The notes beneath the pieces are model-generated. The model had not been told where the DNA came from. It saw nothing but the letters and a program-made list of their open reading frames with translations, and ran no database searches. This document shows positions 47,232 to 59,400 of a DNA stretch of 64,000 nt, piece by piece. A program made the position numbers and the translations under genes. The DNA lies in the NCBI GenBank assembly GCA_001695595.3, contig MBPM02000125.1, positions 1 to 64,000 of the forward strand. The letters run 5' to 3'. Position 1 is the first letter of the stretch. Each line of letters begins with the position of its first letter. The DNA is from Plasmopara viticola (lineage: Eukaryota > Oomycota > Peronosporomycetes > Peronosporales > Peronosporaceae).

Positions 47232-48922
47232 ATGGCAGCGATATCTGGTAATGAGCTGCAGGATGCTTGGCAGAAGGTAAAAGCTATGACAAGTCTTCCT
47301 GAGGTAATGAATTGCACGAACAATTGACTCAAATCGCAAACTTGAATGGCTATTTCGTGTAAAATAGCCCCCTGAGCTTAAACTTCCCTCATTCGGGCCA
47401 CAGATGCCTATGAAAAGCAAGCTGTTTATTATTCAGAATATCATTACCGCTCTTGAGTGAGTGGAAACAAGAACGGCCTGTGTACATTGTTGCTTTGTTA
47501 ATGCATGTGTGACGGATAGATACAATTATACCGGAACTCTCTATTTCGACGTGAGCAAAAATCGCAGTTTCAAGAGCATTGCGAGCACAGCAAAAGAAAT
47601 TCTTAAGGAAGGACTACCAATTCAATGTCTTGAGGCGGTTTTTCTGGGAGCCTATCTGACTGCGGGGATTTTAAATCTTGATCGGTTCCCTATCAGCTTC
47701 AAAACGACAGCTGGTGCAACAACACACCGTCACATTGTCTTGGGCATTCATCACCATCGGCAAAAATGGGGAGCATTGGGTCTAAGTCGATGCGATAAGC
47801 TCATGAACAAGGATTTAAAATATGACTCGCTTAGCGAATTGATACTCGATTACTGCCACGAATTTGAAAATGTCTATCACCATGTTTTGAAGGTCAATGT
47901 TGGCTTCCCTTTCACACACGATATCCATTCGTCCGAGCGAGTCCAGTGGCGGGTTCGTGTCTTCGGTTTTTTTTTGCTGTTATACTTTTTGTTAATGGAT
48001 GCAGTAATTTAAAAAATTACAGGTGCTTAATGTCCACATTGACAGTAATAGCTGGACGGACACTTCAAAGCAGATAGACAGCTTCGGAAAGGATGCAGTA
48101 GAAATTTACAGCTTTAAAAAGGCCAATGGTACACTTCCTGCTTGGTTTGGATCCAAGTATAATCTCAGCATCTCAGAAGTGGAGATTGATGTGCGATCAC
48201 CACACCGGCGTCGCAACTCGTTATCAGATGACTTTAATGCATTTGAGGAAGAATTGCATTGTCAAGATATTGTTTCGACACAGAAGCCGAGGATAGTGCA
48301 TATCATTGTATCACCGGACGAAATCACTTTCAAGAGGCCAAGATCCGTGAGTATTATGTATACCTGTTATGATTTTCCTTCTTAACTCTTTTTGCAGAGG
48401 ATCGTCCCGGCCCCACCAACAAATATTTTCGTGCAGAATACGTCGCCGTCGCCGTTTCTGATCGAGATTGAGGACAATGCAGGTCTTTTAGAAGTCGTCA
48501 CAAAAACGCAGCCTACTGTACTGCAAACAGGAGAATGCGACTCAAAGTATAATTCTGGGCAGTCTCCATCAATATTTCACATCTCGGCTGTGCGCTTAAT
48601 TTTAATTTTCTAATTGTTTATTTTCATACCTCACCGTTGCCTTACTTTCTTGGATGTTTAGAAAGGCATGATTGTCGTGGCCATGAAGTACAATCCTCAG
48701 CAATCTCAAGTAAAAAATCTTACGTCGCTAAAGGAATCGTTACAAACGAAATCGCCCAAAGAGGCTGATAACGGAATCCGAAGGGCTGATGAATCGTTTG
48801 GTGAAAACTATGTCTTGCTCAGCTGCACACCAATGACTTATTCATGTGACAATTTGCTGGAGAGAGTTCCCGGTGGGGAAATTTTCACACTTAAAAGACC
48901 TTTTACTTTGTTAGATATATAG
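47232..48922 (+). CDS. VASH: Vasohibin-like tubulin tyrosine carboxypeptidase (456 aa, six exons)
   Basis: Exons 47232-47303, 47368-47456, 47520-47952, 48023-48346, 48398-48589 and 48662-48922 join in frame with introns of 51-72 nt. The core is unmistakably vasohibin: YNYTGTLYFDVSKNRS (from residue 55), LPIQCLEAVFLGAYLT, LDRFPISFKT, HRHIVLGIHH, WGALGLSRCDKLM, then THDIHSSERVQWR and VLNVHIDS. The catalytic Cys is C90 and the His is H125, with S143 and L148 at the positions matching human Ser221 and Leu226 (one residue inserted between H and S). Vasohibins remove the C-terminal Tyr of alpha-tubulin, in animals with the small partner SVBP. Residues from ~230 on (exons 4-6) form a polar extension I do not recognise. 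It starts 148 nt after the PH-PX stop and converges on TIM22. Confidence 0.88.
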
Positions 48923-49018
48923 ACAAAGTCTTCCTCACGAAATTTATGCTGGCTAGAAAAGTGTCAAGCAAAGCGTAAATACAATACGTCTATTACTTGT
49001 CTATTCTCTGTAGAAAAT

Positions 49019-49746
49019 CTAGATTGATACAAGCTCGATGCCCTTCTCAAACAAAACGGCCATGGCAGCGAAGCCCGCTGCGCCCTTGACGGTATTTCGC
49101 ACCAGCACTATAGCCACAAAATACCAATACACCAAAGTCTCAGCCGAGTCAAATACACCTAAATATAACTACAATTTAGCTCACGCTTTGGACCTGATCT
49201 TCGTGCCGCCCACGCACCCAACGCTCCGCCCAATGCACCACCGGCCAAAATGGGATTCAAGATGTCATGTGTAGCTCTTTCGCGCTCGATCATGCACTCG
49301 ACACCAGCGAATATGCTCCCCACCAGCGCAAATTCCTAGTGTTCACCGTATGATACACAAACAAAATTTAGTTTATCTATTATAGCCCAATGTAATCAGC
49401 TCCACGTGCCTTGGAGAAGTAGACGCTCCGCACGTAACTAGCTTTTATGGATTTGCTAAAACCGTTGTATAGCTAAAACAACCACAACAACAGCACATAA
49501 AATACATATGGCTCCTTCTATTAATCAGTCTCGCGCAGGCACCTGCTCCCGCATACAATGACCCGCGAGCTCTCCGTGCGCACCCTCGAAAGTGCCGAGA
49601 AACGTGCCAACACCGACGCCCATAATTGAACCAGCCATACAAGCGATTACGCTACGCTTCCAACAGCTCTCCCGAGATTCCTCGGCAAGCTTTATAATAC
49701 GGCAAATCGCGAGCTGTCCCATACTTGGTTCACGCGAATTTTCCAT
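49019..49746 (-). CDS. TIM22: Mitochondrial inner-membrane translocase TIM22 (168 aa, four exons)
   Basis: Exons on the minus strand: 49746-49543, 49472-49410, 49335-49185 and 49107-49019. The protein has the Tim17/22/23 fold signature: a first membrane segment in [20 protein letters not shown] with [34 protein letters not shown], which carries the conserved GxECxIExxRAxx[21 protein letters not shown]; and a last segment [20 protein letters not shown]. It should insert carrier proteins into the inner membrane. The length is close to typical Tim22 (about 180-200 aa). The second intron fits only with a GC donor (AAG/GCACGT) and TAG acceptor; the others are GT-AG. The upstream frame extends to a TTG, but the first ATG is at 49746. 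Confidence 0.88.
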
Positions 49747-49894
49747 GATGTCAATGGATGCCAAGAATTTGACAAGAAGTCAATAGCTTTTTATTTGTCG
49801 CACGTTGCGTGTACTACTCATTTTGAAGATGTCATGTATTTACAACCTAAATTGGCTACATACATTCTAGTCTTAAATTTCTTTTTTTCTTTGT

Positions 49895-50266
49895 TTATCG
49901 GGGTCGATAATACACCACTCGGGGCAAACCGCTCCCTCGATTACAAAATTTGTCCGGGGTAGGGCTCAAATTCGCATTCCACACTGCGTTTAGGGCTTCT
50001 CCGCGAAACAGAGCGCAATTATGAAGAAACGCTTCGTGATAAGGAAAGCTTGAAAATGACATATGGCTATTAGCAGAAGTGCACCAGATCTTTGGAAGCG
50101 AGAGCTGTGCTATCTTATGATCGAGTATTGGGCGTGCGAGCGCCAGTCTTGTTGTCATATCACAAACAAAGGCTTTCAATTGGTCGCTACACAGTGATGC
50201 CTTTGCAGCGTCAGGGCGCTTAATTGAGGCTATTATTGCGCCAACATGAAGACTGTCGGCAACCAT
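49895..50266 (-). CDS. Unrecognised ORF (123 aa)
   Basis: An ATG-to-stop frame starting MVADSLHVGAIIASIKRPDA with several cysteines and no recognisable domain, signal peptide or membrane span. It is upstream of TIM22 on the same strand. Nothing in the surroundings indicates an exon structure, so it may be chance or a relic. Confidence 0.2.
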   Translation of the reverse strand: MVADSLHVGAIIASIKRPDAAKASLCSDQLKAFVCDMTTRLALARPILDHKIAQLSLPKIWCTSANSHMSFSSFPYHEAFLHNCALFRGEALNAVWNANLSPTPDKFCNRGSGLPRVVYYRPR

Positions 50267-50269
50267 GCG

Positions 50270-53200
50270 ACGTCAAGATGTGTCGCTAACGAGCTACGTT
50301 TTCTTAAGAACTGGAGGGTTCGATGATTATGACACTAATTAATTCCAGATATTAGCTCAAAGCATTTGTGCAGGTGCTTCCGAACATTGTCGGATGCCAA
50401 TGCTAGCTAAAATCTATGTTTGGTGCTACATGCCATACAACACTGAAGCTTTTTGCAAGTTTTGACAATAAATCCTCTTTCGATCAATCTGGACCAACAT
50501 TTGATGTGACGTAATCATTCATCACCTTGCTTGAGCGAAACATCCCAAATCTGTCAATGGTATATTTGGTGCAGGTAACCGCTTGACGATGCAACGTGAT
50601 TGCACCCACACGAAAGACATCAAATGCCACAGCGTATCGAATCAAGAACTAAAAATGTGACCAGTTTCAAAATTGCTTCTTTTTTGCGCTTTTCCATATT
50701 GACTTAAAGCTCTGTCCCTGGCGACGACGGTGCAAGCCGAGCGCGCTGACTTCAGTTAGCTGTGAAAACGTTTACAAAGAAGCCGCGGCACTCTTAGTGG
50801 TTATGGAAGGCTTTCCTGGCGCCCACGAATAGTGTGACGACGTCAGCGCAATTTTTTTAGCTGCGCTTACCTTAAGCGTAAATAAGGAAGATGAAGGTTT
50901 ATGCGGGACGAGGACAAGCGTATGCTTTAAGCAATCGAGTTATAAAACTTCAGTCTCCGATTGACGGCGGACGGGGGGGGGGGTAGTTGATGCTTAACGA
51001 TGCGCCAGGCTGCTCTTCAGTGCGGCAAAGAAACAGTTAAGGTCGCGCATACGCGCATGAAGCATAAATACAAGCTGTTCCACCGTAATGGCGCAATCTG
51101 CGCGCCAAGAGGCAGCATCAGTTCCGTGTATTAGTACATGTGTCGGCACATTAGTACGCGCAAGTGAGCTTGTACCCAACTTTGACGGGTCGGAGCTGCT
51201 TCGAGGTCTAGGCTCCAACTTCTGGGCTGGTTCAAAGCTTACGCACACCAGATTCAGTACACGTGTAGCTTCGACCGGTCGGAAATTGTGAAGACCGAAT
51301 CATTTAGTTGTTGCTTTAATGGCACGGTCGAGCGGTGCTACAGCAAGCAGGGTATTACTTAGTGGTGCCTGAACTAGACTATATAATACAAAACTAATAG
51401 TTGTTAAACAAAAATCAATATATTGGAGTCATTGAGACGTTTTACAGTAGAAGAGCACGTTAAGCGGACCTGTACGTGCACTTAGTTGCAGTGAGCGACG
51501 CATGTGGAGGCGCTGACGCGCAAATTCTCGACAACATTCTTTATCGTGTATCAAATGAGTTGCATGCTGTACGCATGGCAAAGTGCGATGCCAGGAGTCC
51601 CATTTCTTTGTTGGAGCTGAAAATCCTGACGTTTCAGTCTGGAGAGTTTGATAAAAGAGGTCCTGTTGGACGTCGTACTAAACATGGTTGAAAAGAAAGC
51701 GCGCATTAAGGCATAAACGTGCTTTGGCTGTAACTAGACTGCTCATATCGTAGCAGTATGTTCTGACGAAAAGAAGGAAAGGAATGGCAGTGGCAAGGGT
51801 GTTTGAAAGCGGAACAACAGTGCGGATGATTTCGTAGTCTACACCTGATTCGTGCAAAGAAGAAGCACTAAGAAAAATTTAAAAATGAATCGGCGGTCAA
51901 GCCGACATACAGTGAATGATGCAGTGCTACTCAAAGATGCTCTCGACTGTTACGATGAGTGGCGGCAAATTGCTCGAGTTATACACCGGTCGGCAGTGTG
52001 CTGCTGCGCGTAAAAGCATAGGGCAAGCCAAGTACTGCTCACTTAATGGACATCAATTACGCACCGAAGCTAGTCCGTACCATAGTGCCTTGTGATAAAC
52101 TTGAGCGCAAAGGGTGCAAGCTTGCGTACGTAATGGATCGGTGGCGTTGTTTTGATGCGGTGACCATAACATCTAAGTTACAGAAAACGACATCACTGCC
52201 ATGGCTACAATTGTCTAGGCAGCAGAAGATGGACAAGACGTGTAGCGGAGCACACGCGTTCGTTTTTACCATTGCGTCAAGCATCTTTTGTCCGACGCAG
52301 TAAGAAGACGGCTCACAAGCTTAATTCCGGCATTCGGCTTCCTGATCGTCTGCGCACTGTGTGCGCCATGCGCAGAGCAAGCAGACCAAAATCGCGCAGG
52401 CGAAGCAAAACCGAAGTACACCATTCGAGTGATCAAATTTGTATGAATTCGGTTAGAAAATTGGTGTTTCGTGACCACAAGATCAATTACTGCCGTGGTT
52501 TCCTTGCGCGCATCAAGGATCGAGAAGCAAAAAATACTAAGTAGTATCTGGCTGCGTCCACGTACATCGCACCGACGCTGGAAGCTGGCATCACTATGTC
52601 TTTTTACTTTTCAAGTCCGTCGGCATTCAATGGATTATTAATGAAGCAAGAAATCGAGAACCAAACAGCAAGGCTAAACGCGAGCATCAGATAACACTAA
52701 ATACGGCGATGTTCACGGCATCAGTGAGTCACCTTCTGCTGTCGTAGTGGGGTGACCTAACAAAGTACTCGAGAGAAACGTTGTACCTCTGGCATGATAG
52801 TGCAGAACGCGTCGCCAATCGAGGAGCTTCGAAGTCAATCACATGATCTCCAGGACATTGTGGCGTTTAGCTTGGTAGTCACTGTGTATCGGGACCCCAA
52901 AAGAACTCGCTAGCGCACCAGGTGGTAGCGACGAGATCAAGAGATGTGTATTTTTTTAAAGATCGAGACCGTGGTCGTAGTTTAGCATTTTGAGAACATC
53001 GATGCCCCGAACGAATCTTTTAAGGTAGGTGTATTTATAAAAGTGAGTAATGTGACTTAACGGAAAGCTGACCTAACGCAATAAGCAAGGCAAGGTATGA
53101 GGTTGCATCTATTTAAGGCACGACAAATAATTCAAAGACCAACATGAAGGGGACATTTTGATCTTTTCATTTGAGGGGGGGAAATCGTTTGATTTTGAAA

Positions 53201-53340
53201 GTCATTACGATCGACATGATTGCTGTCATTCAAAGACCATTCGTTGTCTAGAAATGTCCAAATCCAGGCATTATTCATCATCTGCGATTGATCCTTCATG
53301 TGTTACAAATACTACAATACTCACTTTTCCTTAAAGGCTC
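50270..53340. other. Gene-poor region with possible element debris
   Basis: About 3 kb without a supported gene. Plus-strand pieces from 51884 (SRHTVNDAVLLKDALDCYDE, resembling a SANT/HTH helix pair) to about 52540 (VRKLVFRDHKINYCRGFLAR) may be a decayed transposase, but the family cannot be named. A run of eleven G lies near 50970-50985. Minus and plus frames around 51000-51290 overlap each other and neither looks like a gene. Confidence 0.4.
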
Positions 53341-53350
53341 AATCTCCCTA

Positions 53351-53569
53351 TTAAAGCACAGAGCGAAAACAAATTCGCATACACTGGGTGTCGTAGCTCA
53401 TTTGCATAAATAGGACCAAAGTTTGCCGAGTTGTTAGCCGGAATACTGAGTCAAAATTAGCAATAATTAGCTGATTGACCTTGTGGCGTCTCAACACAAA
53501 CTGCGCAGTGCACACGGCTTTGACCCTTTTCGCCTGACCATCTGTCCGCGAATGGTCCGCTGTGGCCAC
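53351..53569 (-). pseudogene. Ty3/gypsy integrase fragment
   Basis: The minus frame contains ATADHSRTDGQAKRVKAVC, matching the retroviral-type integrase motif HPQTDGQtERvN just after the catalytic core, with two changed residues. It continues about 15 residues and then degrades. It is on the same strand as, and downstream of, the RNase H fragment at 55.6-55.9 kb, as expected for a single gypsy element. Confidence 0.65.
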
Positions 53570-55629
53570 GTCCAGCTCGATGCCAAGTATCTAAGAGCAC
53601 TTTTGAAATGGGTTTGCAGAGCGGGTACATTCAAAGACAATTAATTTAATATCTCATGGTGTCGAAAGACCTTTTCTTGTAACAGCGAAATTGTTTTGAC
53701 TCCCTTGACTCTGTCCGACATAATCACCAAGTAGGCCTCTTCTCACGATTGCTCAAGAAAGATCACAAGACCAAAGTTTCCTGCCAAGACCAAGCGCAAT
53801 AAATCTTACCATAGTGCTGTCAGCAGCGCAATGGTACCGGCAGCTTCAATATGCATGATGCTGACGACCATAGGTCGCAGAAAAATAAGCTCGCAAGATA
53901 TCAACTCGATCACCCTTGTCATCAAAACTTCGTAGCCGCCGTATGATCACGCGGGGAATAACGTACATTTTTAAATAATGTGGTGCTCATTGAAACCATG
54001 CGATTAGTGGCTTTCGCGGCGCGCGAAATAATGCTCGGCGTCAAAGAATGCATCGTCTGGGTGGGCGTAAGGGTATAGTGACACAATTGTCATATTCCTT
54101 AGTGCGCTCGAAAGACCGCTACTTACTTACAAAAGCACTTCATGCATTCAATAACATAGTACAATGTCGTTAAGTAATTGTGACAGAGCCCTGCCAACGA
54201 GATCTCGAGGGATAATCTCGCCACTTTGCTGGAGCACGTAGGAGCGCATTTGCTTTATAATGCACTACTGATAGAAGTGTCGCTGTCTTTGACAGTCAAT
54301 GAGCGGTGGAGGATGATGCATTCCCTCTAGTCTTTTGCGGCCTTCTCACGAGAAGAAGCAAGTTTTGAATTACCGAATGTACGCAATTGAGGTTGCTCTC
54401 GACTTGATCCTGACGGCTAGGCTGGACTTCGTTGGGGCAACCCCGGGCCCTTAAGATAATGAAAAACTATTTGGCCATGTAGCCCATAAGCTACACAATT
54501 GGTTGACCGTCGCGCGTCTCTGTGCGGGGTGTCCGAGCTGCTTTCAAAAGGTGCTTTAGTTTGTAATTCATTCCAAGCTCAGACACTCGACATACTCGAC
54601 CTCACAAATTGTGGTCGTAACCCATAATCGCCTCACCAACAAGGCTAAGCACGAAGGTGACGCTCTGAAATGGTGCTTAGGGAAGGTCAGGACTCGTTTG
54701 GGATTCGTAGTCCTTATGATTTTAATTCGATCGAAGACATTTTAGAGTGTATCCGTATCGGCTTGAAAGGTTGATAGTTCGGACCGGCGCATGCATTTTT
54801 AGGACATTAAAAAGTCCGATGAGTCATTTTGCTCGTAGATACTAAATTCACGGTATCTAGCGTTTCTAAATTGCTTTTAACTCTAAGGTATATCCGATAT
54901 TTTTGTGTTTATTTTGGGCAATTCAATCGTAGCTCTCTCCTTGCTGATTTCAGTCGGACAAATTCTTACGTTTAGACACAGTTTTTGCCTAGAGACATGA
55001 AAAAATGTTTTTCGAGCTTCTTTTTCTTTATATCAGAAGCATCTAGCAAATTTTCATGTTCGTCAGCCTATTTATATACAGAGGTTGTACTTCCATAGTT
55101 GCGTAAATTAGATTGATTAGGGCAAGCTAAAAGATTGAATACTCGTCGGCCCATCAATTTGCTACATTAGCAATAACAGTACGCAGTGTGTGTCCTCAAC
55201 ACTGTCAATTCTTTTTTTTGACCATCGATTTGTGGGTGTTCTACTGTTGACTCAGCAAGCGGGTCCTCTCAAAAAGTGCGGGCTATAAATCGACATTGTC
55301 GTGTTTGGAAGGCCATGAGATTTAGATACCACATCCATGGACAGCTTTTTGCAGTAGTCCACCGATATGGGTAGGCTCTATAACGAAGCTAAGGCATGAG
55401 CTGCAAATCTGGCCCTAAGGTCTTACAGTTCCAACTAGCACTTGTACATCTATCATTAAAAAAGCCAAAAAATATTTATCAACAAAGTGTCAAGTTACCG
55501 GTATTGTGCTTCTCTATAATAGATCTGCTTTTCTTTTGCTCTGCTAAGAAAAGCAGACTTTGCAACTGCGATCGCTACCAAGAATTTTGCCACTGACGTT
55601 GGCATCTTCGTCTACTATACAGAATCGCA
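53570..55629. other. Interior of a degraded Ty3/gypsy element, no readable frame
   Basis: Between the integrase fragment and the RNase H fragment. The order RT/RNase H to integrase on the minus strand implies that this ~2 kb was polymerase sequence plus insertions, but I cannot read conserved motifs in it. Confidence 0.4.
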
Positions 55630-55932
55630 CTAAGGGTTAGGCTTACATTTACTTTGTATGCTCCGACAATTTTTTGTCAAATGGACCAACTTACAAACTG
55701 ACCAGCCCAAAAGCTCGTCGGCAAGCACACTGGGTTGGCCAGGCTTGTATTTAGCGCGGAAGAGCATTCCACGATTAATGGAAAGATATATGCCATTTTG
55801 GAAAAAGTTAGACGCATTATCGTCGTTTTCTGAATTTCTAGTCTGAACAGGCCACAAGGGGCTCAGATTTGAATGCAGTTTCACGAGTGCGCCACATATG
55901 GCTAGTAACTGCTTGTCATAGACATCGCCCAA
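55630..55932 (-). pseudogene. Ty3/gypsy RNase H fragment
   Basis: A 100-aa minus frame beginning GDVYDKQLLAICGALVKL (gypsy RNase H start YdkELLAIvxAlkkw) and containing FRAKYKPGQPSVLADELLG (the YrPGkxNvvADaLSR motif, with E for A and G for R). The middle is shortened, losing part of the RNase H fold. Upstream (55940-56150) the frame is lost. Confidence 0.75.
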
Positions 55933-56412
55933 GGCTGCGCATTGCTAGAATTCGAGCAATAGACGCACCTTTCCCGCCGTAGGCTCTGAAAGAGCCTTCT
56001 TTAGCGGCCCTAGGGCGGGTATTTTAATGCCCGCCGCCCATGGCACACGATCGGTCTTTGCAGGCGTAGCTTCTGATTCTAGCGCAGCCTTTGCGATGGG
56101 CTTGTTAGGTGCAGAGGATCATTTTGATTGACATCTGTGAAATCCTCTTTGGCGTCAGCTGGTCATTTTAAAATGTCCTGGCCGATTGGCAGCCCACTTT
56201 GTTTATTTTTAAGACTAAATCCTTTTATAATAAGAAGTAAAGAGTAAAGAGTGACGGATAATCGTAAAACCATGGTAATTGCACAAAAGAAAGTTGAGAT
56301 AAATTCACCGTTTGTTGTAAACTTAACAAACTTCGGCCACCTTCACCAATTCATATTGCATCCTACAAGCATGATGCTGGCTCACTTGTTTGCTCTGCAA
56401 GAGTGGCTCTAT
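55933..56412. other. Spacer downstream of RPA1
   Basis: About 480 bp between the gypsy relic and the RPA1 stop. The first 200 bp are GC-richer and may be element sequence; the rest is AT-rich and includes agtaaagagtaaagagtgacgg near the RPA1 3' side, probably the 3' UTR. No gene seen. Confidence 0.5.
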
Positions 56413-59400
56413 CTACAAAGCAATCGGTTGCAAAAGTGAGAAGGTGCCCGTTCCTACACGCGGTGGTTGGCCTAGCACTAGGCGAGCTGACGGACTTTCT
56501 AATTTGTCCACCAGACCACCCAAAGCAGCCTGGGACAAGAACTTCATAGACGTCTCGAACGTTATCTGCTGCAAAGACGAACTTTTGTTGTTCATGCCCA
56601 TGCGGTTCAGTGGCATGTAGCCGCCATGAGCAGTCATATAGTCAGCAAGTAAGCTGAGATGACGCGGGTCAACACTGATACCATACACGCCGAACACGTC
56701 CATGATTTGCTTTGAAATACTTGAGCGAGCAGCCTCGACACCAAACGTCTGTAGCACCTTGTAGATGTCGTTAGTGACGAGATTGTTGACATCCAAAATA
56801 TCGTCAAATTTCCAAATCTCCTGAAAATTTAGACCCTCAGTTTGAACACAAGGCTTCTCCTCCTGCAATTCACCAATGCGCTGATTGATCAGATAACATC
56901 GTGATATACCCGGGCAGTACTGCACGAGCACCTGCTTAGCAACTTTCTCGACGAGCGGCACCATCAGCAGCGTCTTAGAATGCGCCGGGAAACGAAGATG
57001 CAGCTCCACAAAGTTGTTCTTGTCATTGCGTCCGCAGAAAACGAAGTATGAATTTTTGCGCACACTGTTTGGAACGTCAATAGATACCATGCCATCAGCG
57101 TTAAATGTCTTCGCTTGGGCCGTCGACGAATTTTCGAGGCCGTTTTCTACAGAATCATCATTCCAGACTTCAGCATCGTTGCTTTTCTTATTTACTAAAG
57201 ACTCGTTATCGGAATCACTGTCCGAGTCATCGGCGATTTGTGCTTTCCTGATTTTTTCGTCTTCCTCATCCATCTCACCGTAGCCCTGAACTTCACCACG
57301 ACTGCCAAAGCGAAGTGTGCCCTGTTCATCGTCATCATCATCATCGTCGTCTCCGTTTGTCTTCTTTCGAGTGGCACCTGAAACAGTTTTATAATTGTTC
57401 TTTTCTGCCGCAGCAGAAACGGTTACACCGCTTTTCTTCATTTCTCGCGAGATTAGATTGAGCAGCCTTCCGACAAAAGCCTGACCGACAGAGCCGAATA
57501 CCTGGTCAGCACTAAGTCCGAAAACGCGCTTGATCTCCTCAAGTCGGAAAAAAGACAGGCGAATTTGGTAATCGCGCACCCATAAAATACCATTTCCGCT
57601 GCTGTGAAATTGATCCTTGACACGAACACCGCTGATGTTGTTAATAAGGTCGGAAAGAGCGACCTGGTTTAGACGCTGCTCTACCTCTTGCGCACGGCAT
57701 GATGCGACGTCGTCGCGAAGCGGAATTGTCATCATGGGAGTCGACATCTTTTGACTAGCTGTCATGATAATTTCACGCAAACGCGGAATACCTAGTGTCA
57801 CATTAGCGGCACCGTGACCAGCAAGATGGAACGTATTAAGCGTCATTTGCGTCGACGGTTCACCAATACCCTGGGCAGCAAGGATACCGACGTTCTCACC
57901 CGGTGCACACATACTGCGCAAGTAATTTACCCATACTAGAAGCTGGAAAGCATCAGGACTTACAGCGTGCTTCGACTGCATGACTTTTCGGTCAATGTCA
58001 TCAGTTGCAACATACTTGTTCTTCTTCGGTTTCTTGCTTTTTTTTTTCTTCTTCAATTCGAGGCGATTAGATGGATTGCGAGCGTTGTAGTTACGCAACT
58101 TGTCCTGGATACGCTCCGAAATTAACCCTACATGCTCGTTCAGCGGCAAGCTCTGCATCACCGGCTCTTCCAGCGTCACTTTAATTATGTCCACTCGACC
58201 AGACATGGCTCGAGTAGCTTTTGTCGATTTGCCAGTCTTAAACTTGGCAGTACGGGGAACGCCAAATGACTTCAGGCCAGTGTCGGAGTACTTGACGTCA
58301 TACTTGCACTCTCGGCCATCCTCATTCTCCTCGGCAACCGCCAAAATTTCGGCAGCATGAAAGCCCAGCTCAATGTTGCCACGTTTCCACCTAGTTTCAC
58401 CCTGCTTGAGTCGGCGAACCATAACCTTTACACCAGGCTTCAGCAGTGACGACATATTTGCGTAGCTGTTTGTCTTAATCTCACGAACCTCCTGGTGCAG
58501 TATCAAAGGCTTCATAATGTCCAGCTTAGTATTTTCGAAAAAAGTTGCGTCAATACCGTACTTGTGCGATATGCTGCGGTGGTTCATTGCTTGAAAATCA
58601 AACTGCGCATCTTTCCCTGACAGCATGGCGCTCTGCACCGGGTCAATACCGTCCTCACCGTACAAAAACTGGATCACACTACCGTCGCTGTTGCGCACGG
58701 TGTGATCGTAGCCAACGTTTAGGTCTTCGAGGTGCTTGATCAGACAACGTTGAAGGTAACCACTACGGCTTGTTTTTACAGCCGTATCAACAAGACCCTC
58801 ACGACCAGCCATACAATGATGGTAGTACTCTTGGGGACGTAGACCAGTCAGAAATCGATCCGTAACGTAGCCACCAGCGCGTGGAGAAGGATCAAATGGC
58901 TCAAACGACGGCAGCGAACGGCCACTGCAAAGGATGGGAACACGACGGCCTTCAAGGGCCTGCTGACCAAGACCACACGAGATCTGTGAGTGGTTCACCA
59001 TAGAGCCCTTGGCACCAGTTAGTACCATGAGCGAAAAATTGTTTTTCGGGAACGCTTTCGACTGACCTGAGGGTAAACATGTCTTAATTATATCACTGTT
59101 AGATCCATGCACACAGCCCATCATATGAGCATCCAGAGCCTTGGCATTGTAGTCAGCATCAGGTCCAGACAGCAACGTATGCATACGATTACGAATTTGC
59201 AAGCGCTCCTTCTCGTTCATACGGCGCTTCATGCCGTTTCTTTCATCCGCTCTTTTTTTATCAAGAAGCTCGTTAAGACCAGCAAACTCAGCGTAAGCCT
59301 CCTCACCCATAACTTCAGAGTCTATGACAAGTTTGCGCCGACGCTTTTCCGCAGGCTTATTTAGAGTCAAATCCTCCAGCGCACAAGTATGCCCAGCAAA

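Noticed and set aside
50960..50990. Run of eleven G as a G-quadruplex or regulatory site
   Set aside because: A single homopolymer next to no gene; no set of spaced G-tracts and no context to support a function.
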